64,000 nucleotides of DNA, taken from Rapana venosa. Taxonomy: Eukaryota; Mollusca; Gastropoda; Neogastropoda; Muricidae. The translations under genes were made by a program, and so were the position numbers. Positions 1-7,944 of the stretch are shown here, piece after piece. The DNA lies in the NCBI GenBank assembly GCA_028751875.1, contig CM054140.1, positions 32,985,908-33,049,907 on the forward strand. The letters are read 5' to 3'. The notes under the pieces were generated by a model. It was not told where the DNA came from. It saw only the letters and a list, made by a program, of their open reading frames with translations, and searched no databases. Every line of letters begins with the position of its first letter. The stretch's first letter is position 1.

Positions 1-262
1 GATGTTCTGAATATGTGTGTATGTGCTGACATGGGGCCTTGGTTTATTGTCTCATCCAAAGGACTTTCAGGGGAGTGGAGTCAGTATTGGTGGCTTATTG
101 TCTCATCCTAAGGACTTTCAGGGGAGTCAAGTCATTTCTGATGTTAACTCCAGGGCAAAATCCTCTAAAACGGGTGCTTCTGTGGTGGCTCGATCCTGGG
201 CCATCAGATCATGAGTGCAATGCTCTAACCCCAACAGCCTTAGGCTATCCTGCCCTATCCCA
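1..262 (-). mobile_element. SINE family A (tRNA-headed), truncated by window edge, with internal ~50-bp duplication
   Basis: Read on the - strand, the right end carries a decayed tRNA-like head (A-box-like segment near 225-250, B-box-like segment near 190-205), followed by the core found in the other family A copies: a motif like GGATGAGACAATAAACC, then sequence matching AACATCTTGCGC at the left edge. A segment of about 50 bp (about 40-90) is repeated at about 90-140; both copies contain TTGTCTCATCC and GGACTTTCAGGGGAGT. This is noncoding RNA polymerase III-derived repeat DNA. Family assignment rests on similarity to the copies at 19851, 52970 and 54148. Confidence 0.7.
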
Positions 263-371
263 CCTCATTATAATTCCTGGTGGTGATGTGTATCCTGTCA
301 GTGGTGAATGTGTCACACATTGTGTGTGAACAGGTCAGTGACATCAGGGTTCCTCCACCATGTTTCCCCAG

Positions 372-500
372 CCTTGCCAGTGTCAAGGAAGAAGCCACCA
401 GACTTCACCTCAGCCTGGGCCTTGGCTCGCGCTGCACTTCTCCTGAACAGTTTCCTCCTGCTGCTGCTGCGTCATGGATGGAGGATCAGGATCACTGCCA
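372..500 (+). CDS. Candidate host-gene internal exon (hydrophobic segment)
   Basis: This looks like a host exon. A splice acceptor (TTTCCCCAG ending at 371) precedes it and a consensus donor (GTAAGTGG from 501) follows. The open frame from codon 374 runs 42 codons plus one base and reads as natural protein: a basic-proline stretch (SRKKPPDF), a hydrophobic run containing ALLLNSFLLLLL, then basic RHGWRIRI. The hydrophobic run of about 20 residues could be a membrane segment. The exon ends in phase 1 and joins in frame to the candidate exon at 16193, which in turn joins the terminal exon at 20803. I do not recognise the protein. The upstream exon boundary is less certain than the donor, because another AG lies at 380. 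Confidence 0.45.
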
Positions 501-734
501 GTAAGTGGAAAGAATAGCTGTCCCTGTGGAAATTGTACAGTGTCATTAAACTAGTATGTTTCTTCAGTTGGGGGAAATTTTATTTGCATTTTTCATCATC
601 AGTGTTGACATCGTGAGAGCAGAAAATGTGATAATGTATGATGGGTTTTTTTTCATTTTAATTTAGTTGTGGCCCAGAAGTGTGTGACTGACATACATGT
701 GCAGGGGGATGACTCAGAACAGTACATTGCCCAT
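501..734. other. Intron start, no feature seen
   Basis: Sequence after the putative donor is AT-rich, with a T-rich tract near 645-660. I see no repeat or coding signal. Confidence 0.3.
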
Positions 735-905
735 CAGTTGCTATTGTTGTGCGTTCCCCAGCTTTACACCCTGGGGGGTCACCCAGAACATGCACTCTGA
801 CTCGCTCATCCCACCTGGGAATCACTGTGGGATAGGATGTACACCGGATTAGAAGTTTGTGTGTATGACTTTTCAAGTACCTCGCCATATAGGCAGCCAT
901 ACTCT
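735..905 (-). repeat. Dispersed repeat family (copy 1 of 2), probable SINE 3' body
   Basis: About 735-860 matches 45955-46080 in opposite orientation. Shared blocks include GCTATTGTTGTG, GGTCACCCAGAACATGC and CCCACCTGGGAATCACTG. On the - strand the adjoining part (860-905) reads ATGGCTGCCTATATGGCGAGG, which resembles the 3' domain of molluscan tRNA-SINEs. The 80-codon open frame here on the - strand is a shadow of the repeat. Similarity is seen directly; the SINE label is an inference. Confidence 0.5.
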
Positions 906-1128
906 GACTTCAGAGGATATTTGCTCCTTTAACAATGAGAGTACAGGTTGTTATGTTAAGAGCTTATCATGGCTGAAGGCAATTTCAACACAACATTTTA
1001 CAACATAACAATATTTTAGTGTAGGCCTTGGCAATTAGCTGGCATCAATAACTGACACAGCTTTTGGCCTGGGCCAATGCCCATCAGTGATTCCATTCCC
1101 ACACAGTCATTCACCTGACATCTGTGTA

Positions 1129-1522
1129 TGGTGGATCAGTGGTCTAGAGGTAATGCATCTGCCCAGAAGGCAAAAAGTTTGGGTTGAAAGTGCGCAATGG
1201 TTTGATCCTGTTTGGGCCTGAAACTTTTCCCCATCCATTAGACCATGTGTAGCGGTCTGGGTGCTAGTCTTTCAGATGAGGCTATAAACGAGGTCCTATG
1301 TATTACAAATATTTAGTGCACTTAAAAGAACCCACAGCAACAATAGAGTTGTCCCTGGCAAAATTATGTAGAAAAAAGCCCCTCTGATATGAAAACAAAT
1401 ACAGTTGCAGACAGGAAAAAAAAAGGGTGGCACTGCTCTTGTGGCCATGCGCTCTCCTTGGGAAGTGTAGCCCGAATTCCATGCAGGGAAATTTGCTATG
1501 ATTTAAAGTGGTATACAACACA
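1129..1522 (+). mobile_element. SINE family B (tRNA-headed), near full length
   Basis: The tRNA-like head starts near 1129 with an A-box-like TGGTCTAGAGGTAATGC and a B-box-like segment (GGTTTGATCCTG) near 1199-1210. The body has the shared core (CTTTCAGATGAGGCTATAAACGAGG), then AAAAGAACCCACAGCAACA, GTTGTCCCTGGCAAAATT and a terminal region ending in AAAGTGGTATA. The layout matches copies at 14211, 39752, 53347 and 54704. It lies in the first mapped intron of the candidate host gene. Confidence 0.8.
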
Positions 1523-1783
1523 GACACAGACACACACACACAGAGTCTAAAATCACTTTATAGTGGATAGATGTTAGGAAAAGACAAATATCAACTCTAG
1601 GCTGAAGAAAAGGTAAAAAAACTTAAAACAAATCTAAATTAACAATTAATTGTCCCAAAATGTTCGCTCTTTATGCAAAAGATAAACGCTGCACGCTGAA
1701 TCAAGTAAAACAGCTAGATCACCTGTGGATATGAGCAAAAATTATAAAATTTTGAAGTTAAACATTTTAAAATTAGAATTTCT

Positions 1784-2031
1784 GCACTCATGTGCAATAG
1801 CTTCCACTTTTGGGGTATCTGTAATACTCTCTTCTTCTACCAAGCCGTGTATAACTAATATGGGGAAAACCCTCCACTTGGGTGGTCCAAGTGAGAGTAA
1901 AATCAGTTCCAGAACTGTGCGGATGAGGCCCACGTTTTCTGGAACTCCTGATTGGGCAGTAGCTCTCCCACCACCTGATGGTCAGGGTATATAGCCTTTC
2001 CCATGAGGTCTACACCCTGCTTTTGTAATAT
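1784..2031. repeat. Left inverted terminal repeat of the DIRS element
   Basis: About 250 bp that match the reverse complement of 6019-6270 closely by eye. Shared blocks include GGGGTATCTGTAATACTCTC, CTTGGGTGGTCCAAGTGAG, GTTCCAGAACTG and CTCCCACCACCTGATGGTCAG. The outer edge reads TCTGCACTCATGTGCAATAGC; the partner has CTGCACTCTATAGTGCAATAGC. An AT-rich extension (1737-1783) lies outside the repeat but is represented in the internal complementary region, so it belongs to the element. Confidence 0.9.
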
Positions 2032-2085
2032 GAGACTAAGAATGAGTTCCTCTGAGGCAATATAAAAGATATGCAAAAGTTACGT

Positions 2086-2195
2086 GGAAGCTATTGCACA
2101 TGAGTGCAGAAATTCTAATTTTAAAATGTTTCACTTCAAAATTTTATAATTTCTGCACTTTATAGTGCAACAGCTTCCACATTTGGGTGACTGTT
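2086..2195. repeat. DIRS internal complementary region
   Basis: The first part (2086-2157) is the reverse complement of the outer left end (1737-1812), including GTGGAAGCTATTGCACATGA and AAATTCTAATTTTAAAATG. The second part (about 2150-2195: TTCTGCACTTTATAGTGCAA then CAGCTTCCAC) matches the outer end of the right inverted repeat (6228-6275). In DIRS1 such a region is the template that joins the two ends into a circular intermediate. Its place beside the 3' repeat fits the - strand orientation. Confidence 0.85.
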
Positions 2196-2730
2196 TAACT
2201 GTCGCATATCTTTTATCAGGTTAACAAGTACATAGATGGTTGTACTAATAAAAAAAGGTGTAAAGGCCAGATACGTTTATATCCATTTATGTAGGCATGA
2301 TTGCATATGTACACATATATGACAATATATACACACTGTAACATTGAGAGCATCAGTCACATAATTATGTGAATATGTAAAGAGTAGGATATCTAGACTG
2401 CATGCAAAAGTCCACACTCAAAGTGTGAAGTTGTGTATAGTATATATACATAATATTTAAACACGGTAATGTCTAGAGATACAATGATACATCTGTCACA
2501 GTGTGTGATGCCTACTCATCTGAGCTCACACTTTCTGTATACCCTATACAAATGACTATCCGGACACACATCTACACTTTTTTTCTTTTTTCTTTTTCTT
2601 TTTTTGTTTGTTTAACAACAAACTGGCAAACCTGATCAGTTGCTTCGATCCCACCAAGGACAGACTGGGAAATCGTTAGCCAGCGGCAAAACTGTATCCC
2701 CTCTGGTAAGGTGTAGACAAACACAGGATT
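2196..2730. other. AT-rich spacer inside the DIRS element
   Basis: Between the recombinase end and the complementary region lies AT-rich sequence with TATATACA/CATATATG runs (2290-2450) and a T-rich tract (2578-2610). No gene is visible; an internal insertion cannot be excluded. Confidence 0.4.
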
Positions 2731-2738
2731 GCTAATTA

Positions 2739-3532
2739 TCAAGGCAGAACAGCATCTTGAACAGTCTGTTTCTCTTTGATTGCCTGCAGGAAGTCTTCTG
2801 GCAGCACACGCATGTAATGTCTGACAGGTGTTGGTTTAGGAGTCCAGTCAGTGCTGGCCATGATGCCTTGTAGAGGGACATCATCTTGTAGCAACGCACA
2901 CGTGGTTGCTGCAGCACGTGTCCAACCCACTGACCCCGTGATGTTTGCTGAGAACTGCTACTATCCAACGTCTGACAGTGGCCAGTTTGACTGGCTGATG
3001 GGGGCTGAAGGGTGAAACGAAGAATTGTTTGGCATCTTGTCTGAAAGTGCTGGTCCTCTCAACATAAGTTTTGACATAGGATACAGGACATAATCTATCA
3101 TCTACACACTTTTTAAGCCTGATTGGAGGGGATCTAGGTGAAGATCAGTCAGTTTTTGACCCAGAATCTGCTTGAAGCATAACACTACTATCTCCTAAAA
3201 AAGGCATAGATTCATCAACTGAAAAAATAATTAAGTCACTCATGAATCTTTTTGGCAGTGCATATTGCCGACAAAAAGACTATTTTCTTGGTAAGAGCAG
3301 GTAACACCCCTATCTGTTGTGCTGGGTGCCACTCGGCCAATAAAGCCAACACTTTCCCTATGTCCCATGTAGGGACCACACCCACTGCAGGGGGGCGTAG
3401 GTTGGGTACTCCCTTCAGGAAACGGCATACCAGGGGGTCTTGGCCCACTGGTCTCGCTTTATGGGGCTCCAGAATACTGGACACTGCTGATCTGTGAAGG
3501 CTGATGGTTCACCTTGCATATCCCTTGGCCAC
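2739..3532 (-). pseudogene. DIRS tyrosine recombinase, frameshifted
   Basis: On the - strand, 3484-3236 encodes the N-terminal half (RPPAVGVVPTWDIGKVLALL, then LTKKIVFLSAICTAK), typical of the DIRS recombinase core-binding region. The C-terminal catalytic end appears in another frame at 2930-2739 (VPLQGIMASTDWTPKPTPVRHY then MRVLPEDF). The Tyr in RHYMRVL is the probable nucleophile. The stretch between (about 2970-3236) has stops and no long frame. The family's job is to integrate the circular DNA intermediate by recombination. Overall spacing fits a full-length recombinase broken by at least two frame changes. Confidence 0.75.
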
Positions 3533-3559
3533 CAGGTGTTGGAGGTAATCCAGCAGTTT

Positions 3560-4800
3560 CTCTACACAAATGGTAGCTGGGTCCATATGCTGGTCAGCAC
3601 ACCCCTTCTGCCACCTTGTCCACACTGACTGGCACTGGCATTGTGTTTCCTTTCTCCAGCCACTTTCCAGGGTAGAGAACGTGTCTGCTGAAACGTGGAC
3701 CCCTGTAGCTTCCCGCATAGTGGCCAGGCTACTAGGTGAAGAGACTCCGGCCTCCTCACTGGGTAACCCGTCATCACATTCACCAGCAGGCCCGGAGCTG
3801 TCTGCAGACGTCGGGGAGTGGTGTACACCAGCTCCAGCAGCAGGGTTGGCAGCCACAGCGCATCGTTCCAACATGGAGGAATGAGGATCATCTTGGTGGG
3901 CGTGTCCCTCAGTTTGTTCAGCACTGTTGGAACAAGAGTTGGTGGGGAAAACATGTACACACATAAGAAGTCCCATTTCTGAGTCAGGGTGTCTACTGCA
4001 TATGCATCCCTGTCCCTCCTGTCCAAGGACATATAATTATCTGGGACGTTGTGCAGTCCGCTGAGAGGTGAACAAGTCGATCACTGGGGTGCGGTAGCGT
4101 TGAAAAATCCTTGTCACAACTGCTGGAGCCAGGTACCATTCTGTCTCCTTGTTCCCTAACAGGGAGTCGGCCACTGTGTTTGCCATCCCCCTCATGTAGC
4201 CAGGGAGGACTGTGATGCGCTGTCTCTGGCACCACAGCAGTATGTGACAAGCTAGACTGGATAGTTGACTGGATCTTGTCCCACCTTCCTTGGGTACATA
4301 TGCTACGGTGGTTTTGTTGTCTATCTGTATTCACACACATGTGCCCTTCAGTTGACTGTGAAAGGCCTGAAGAGCATTCCACACTGCCTTCATCTCTAGC
4401 AAGTTGATGTGCATGTCTCGTTTCATCTGTGACCACTGTTCTAATGCCGTCAATGACTGTAGGCTGGCACCCCATCCCTCTTTCAACGCATCTGTTGCCA
4501 TGGTAACGTCTGGTTCCGGACGTCTCAAGGGGTGCGGGCAGTGTTTCAGTCTGTGCCAAAATTGTAGTTCCCGCTTGGCCTGTGGTCTGAAAACAACCTC
4601 TTGTTGAAGTGAGGTGGGTGTTTGTACACTGATTTCCCTCAGTGCCCTCTGCAGCTGGCCGTAGGTAATGTTATCGGACCAGTGGCACTGCATAGGCGGA
4701 AAAGTTCACACTGCCCAGAAAGCGCATGAGTTTTCTGGCAGTGGTAAAACTGGAGTCCTGCAGGACTGCCGCTGTTGGGCAAAGCTGTCTGCACACTGGT
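3560..4800 (-). pseudogene. DIRS RT connector and RNase H domain, frameshifted; RT palm absent
   Basis: The upstream end reads ARKLMRFLGSVNFSAYAVPL, the connector that follows the RT thumb in DIRS proteins. It leads into RNase H at 4693-4331, with TMATDALKEGWGASL (first catalytic Asp) and NLLEMKAVWNALQAF (catalytic Glu). After a shift the domain continues as VNTDRQQNH (a third Asp-type position) and runs to LIPPCWNDALWLPTLLLELV at 4032-3562. No RT finger or palm motif is found between this region and gag, where over 1 kb of coding sequence is expected. RNase H removes template RNA during replication. The missing palm means this copy could move only with RT from another element. Confidence 0.75.
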
Positions 4801-4879
4801 TTAGACTGGTGATGGCCAGTCACAGTGCGTGGGCAGCAGCAGCACTGATGCGTGTCTGCCTTGCCGATGCTTGTCTGCC

Positions 4880-5998
4880 GTGCCGATGCTTGTCTGCCTT
4901 GCCGCTAACCCCTCATCCTCTCTACTAATTACATCATCAAGGGGAAACACCCAGGGGTGAAGGGTGTTTCTGTGCTGTAAAGGGGTTGCCTTTTCATGGC
5001 AGGTGTACGTGTTTATTATCCTGTTTGTCAGAATTTTTCGCCAGTTCTCCCCTGGTGTTCAGACCCCTGGCCAGTTCCCACAGCTGAAGAATCTGTTCAC
5101 AGGGCTCTCTAAATATTTTGGCTCTGTTCATAGCCACTTGCACTGCACCCCTTTCAGATGAAAGCCTCGTAGTGCAGGAATACTTTCAAATAGGTCAGTT
5201 TCCTCCTTCTTACTTTCATCATCAGAAATGTCTTCCACCTGGGTGATGCTGCCTGGTGACTTGGCAAAAGCCCCTGCCTACTGTTGTAGAGGGAGGGAGG
5301 AGGAGGTGGTGGGTGATTCTGAGGGGCAAGAGTTGAGGGGCCAGCTCCATTTGTTGACACAGAGGTGGCAGGGTGAGTGATGATGGATTGGACAGGGCCC
5401 TGCTGCTGCTGCCAGGGGGGGCTGGTCTGTGAGACCCAAGGCTGCGTGCCCTGTCTGGTTAGCAGCAGAGCCAGTGTTCCATGCAGTCTGACAGGGCACT
5501 GGCTGGCTTTGGTGGTGCCAGGGTAAAGGGGTGTTTGTGTTAGTAGGGGTGTGCAAGCAAGGCTGGCACATGAGGGCTCTGCCCACCTTTGTCAGTCAGT
5601 GCCATACGTATTGGCAGGTGCTGCAGCGGTGCAGGGAGCCTGCAAAACTACAGGACTTGGCCAGCATGGCGGAAGCTGTAGTCACAACTGGTGCACCTAA
5701 AATATTGGCTGTTGAAGAATTAAAAGTCTCACTGGTTCTGAGGTTGAGCCTGAAGCTCAGAGAGTTTTCGGGATAATGCGGCCTGAATGCGATTATCCAA
5801 AACCTCAGGTGTCACTGTCACTGACAACGCCACAGGCGCTGTCTCACTTGTCACTGTAGCCTGGACACTTCCATGTGACACACCGTCCTGTCCACTTGCA
5901 CTTTGATAGCTAGTGTTAGAATCCAAGAGTGACATGCTAGGAATGGAGGTAACACTGTCACCAGGTTGCTGAGATGGGGTATCCGAAAAATTATCCAT
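4880..5998 (-). pseudogene. DIRS gag-like ORF, interrupted
   Basis: Begins with MDNFSDTPSQQPGDSVTSIP (ATG at 5998), just inside the right inverted repeat. The Ser/Thr/Pro-rich N-terminus is followed by VLDNRIQAALSRKLSELQAQ (5810-5730), which could form a helix or coiled coil. Later frames (5586-5278, 5360-5154) are Pro/His/Ala-rich. DIRS first ORFs are poorly conserved, so the call rests mainly on position. A short direct repeat (GCCGATGCTTGTCTGCC units, 4860-4905) marks the junction where the RT core is missing. Confidence 0.55.
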
Positions 5999-6018
5999 TG
6001 TTATTCTTACAGCGAGTA

Positions 6019-6270
6019 TTGCAAAAAGCAGGATGTAAACCTCGTGGGAAAGGCTATATACTCTGACCATCAGGTGGTGGGAGAGCTACTGCCCAATCAG
6101 GAGTTCCAGAAAACGCGGGCCTCATCCACGCAGTTCTGGAACTGATTTTACTCTCACTTGGACCACCCAAGTGGAGGGTTTTCCCATATTAGTTATACAC
6201 GGCTCGGAAGAAGAAGAGAGTATTACAGATACCCCAAAAGGGGAAGCTATTGCACTATAGAGTGCAGAAA
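6019..6270. repeat. Right inverted terminal repeat of the DIRS element
   Basis: Reverse complement of 1784-2031, with scattered substitutions. It ends outward in AAGCTATTGCACTATAGAGTGCAG. On the - strand this is the 5' end, so the element's promoter would be expected here, just upstream of the gag start at 5998. A further GCTATTGCACTACAAG lies at 6291-6306, outside the repeat. Confidence 0.9.
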
Positions 6271-6419
6271 CTAAACAACACCACAGCTAGGCTATTGCAC
6301 TACAAGTTCTCCCCCTTCTACACGTTAAGGTAGCCGCATTCCGACTTTGGGGATGTTGTAGTGTCTTGTGTTTGCAGCTTAACTTTGTTTAGAGGGGAAG
6401 GAGGGAGGGGAAGGGAGTC

Positions 6420-7696
6420 ACATTTTCTCAGCACATCAAAGTAATTGTGCTCAGCACATCAAAGTAATTGTGCTGTCTCTGTCGTCTCCACCATGGGAAC
6501 TGGTACTCTTGGTAAAGAAATGGCCACTGGCTGTAGGCTGGCTGTAGCTGGTAATCTTCAGAGACGAAGGTAGATCTAGGTGACTGGTAAACATTTTTGT
6601 TGTAAAATCGACGCCTTGGTTTTCTCTTGGGCACATGCCTGCTGATGTTTTTGGCAAGAATGCTGGACCCTTGGGTGTTTGGATGAAGAGAGTCTTTGAA
6701 GTGATTGTATCAAGTATTTATATTGACATGTGAAATGTAGGAGACATTTTTCAAACCAAACATGTCAGAACAAGTCACAGCATTGAACACATCTGCTTTC
6801 ATCTGAAGATCAGCATCCCTGACAGGTGTAATCTTGCTGATGACAATTTTGGTGTCAGGGAATGAGGTCATCACATTTTTTACATTTTGAATAATTTTCT
6901 GACTGGCCTCCTGTGGATATGTGTTTTTCAGATCATTGATACCACAGTGGATAACGATACACTGTGGTGCCTTGGCATCAGACTTTGATTCCGCTAACTG
7001 GGAGATGTGGCCAATGTCAGGTGTTTTAACTTTTTTAACATTGAAGCCATAGGACAGGCCTAGCCGACTGCTATTGACTCCTCCTAGGATAGAGTCATGA
7101 GCTAAAATTACAGTTGGAAAATCATCCTTCAACTTAGAACTTGTATGTCATGCCAATTCTTTTTCATCATGCCGGTCTTTTGATGTAACTGGTCAGGCTT
7201 CTGGATAGTTTTCTTCCCAGTCTCTTGCTTCACTGACCTTTTTTGAGGTCCATGGGTGCTGGGTGTATGGCAGTCCTCTCACCACTTCAGCGTAAGTGGT
7301 GACTGGTGAGGAGGGGTGGGAAGCTGGTGAGTCTGTCTGCATTCCGGGGGTCACCATGCTGGACGTTCCTCCAGGCCCTCTAGGGTTGTGGTCAGCACAG
7401 CAGGTTTTGAGAAGGCACCCCTGGTCAGCCACAGTCTTCTCTAAGCAGGTGATTTTCTCACAGAGGGACATAATCACCTGCTTGCGATCTGTCATGGAAC
7501 TGTCAGGTTGGTGGTCAGGAACGTTACTTATGTTGTCATTAGTTATGGATCCTCACTGAAGGATTTTTGTTTTGCTGTTGTTGGTTTTGGCTGTAGGGAC
7601 CCCTTTGCTTTCTTGATCAGTAGGCTCCCTGATTTTTTCTTTTGCATGGGTCTCAAAGCAGCCCAATGCTGATCGTAGACGTCGTGTTTTGGTCAT
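6420..7696 (-). pseudogene. LINE ORF1 with SGNH-hydrolase (esterase) fold, degenerate
   Basis: ATG at 7696 opens MTKTRRLRSALGCFETHAKE. After a break come a predicted coiled coil (7495-7400: SLCEKITCLEKTVADQGCLL), a Ser/Pro-rich linker, and the SGNH part at 7132-6710: PTVILAHDSILGGVNSSRLG (block I, normally GDSI; here Gly is His), then CIVIHCGINDL (block III, conserved GxND) and IVISKITPV. The tail (6634-6428) is basic (MPKRKPRRRFYNK). Esterase-type ORF1 proteins are known from CR1/L2-like LINEs, where they are thought to aid RNP or membrane association. A second copy lies at 60652-62640. Frame breaks near 7190 and 7560 and the altered block I suggest a dead copy. Confidence 0.7.
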
Positions 7697-7944
7697 GTTT
7701 GTGCATCAAACTCGTGTTAGCACACAGCGAAATTTCAGCAGCAGCTTACTGTCGCCATGTTGTGACGTCATCCTTGTGTATGTGTGTGCGTGTGCACGTG
7801 CGCATTGAATTTCTTAAGAACTGTTAATCATTGTTGGTTGCATGTGTAGGAGTGGGTTGAATGGAAGCGTTTTGATTTGATTTTGCAAGATATAGCGCTA
7901 TGTAAATTCCAATTATTATTATAAATTGAAGCACATTCATATCA
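7697..7944. other. Junction between head-to-head LINE pieces, with a TATAGCGCT/(ATT)n tail
   Basis: On the - strand 7697-7830 would be ORF1 leader. At 7889-7925 the + strand reads GATATAGCGCTATGTAAATT followed by an ATT-rich run, like the 3' tail of a short retroelement. A matching tail in reverse orientation, flanked by AATAATAAT, is at about 23610-23640. Confidence 0.4.

Larger units (their letters stand above)
1737..6290 (-). mobile_element. DIRS-type retrotransposon with inverted terminal repeats and internal complementary region
   Basis: A composite of about 4.5 kb on the - strand. Order 5' to 3': right inverted repeat (6019-6270), gag-like ORF (5998 to about 4880), RT thumb/connector stub (about 4800-4690), RNase H (4693 to about 3560), tyrosine recombinase (about 3530-2739), internal complementary region (2086-2195) and left inverted repeat (1784-2031, with an outer extension to 1737). 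Inverted termini plus an internal region complementary to both outer ends are the hallmark of DIRS1-group elements, which integrate circular DNA with a tyrosine recombinase instead of an integrase. All frames contain stops or shifts, and the RT palm is missing, so this copy looks non-autonomous or dead. Confidence 0.85.

Noticed and set aside
658..900. 80-codon frame on the - strand
   Set aside because: Lies within a dispersed repeat with a second copy at 45955-46080; not a gene.
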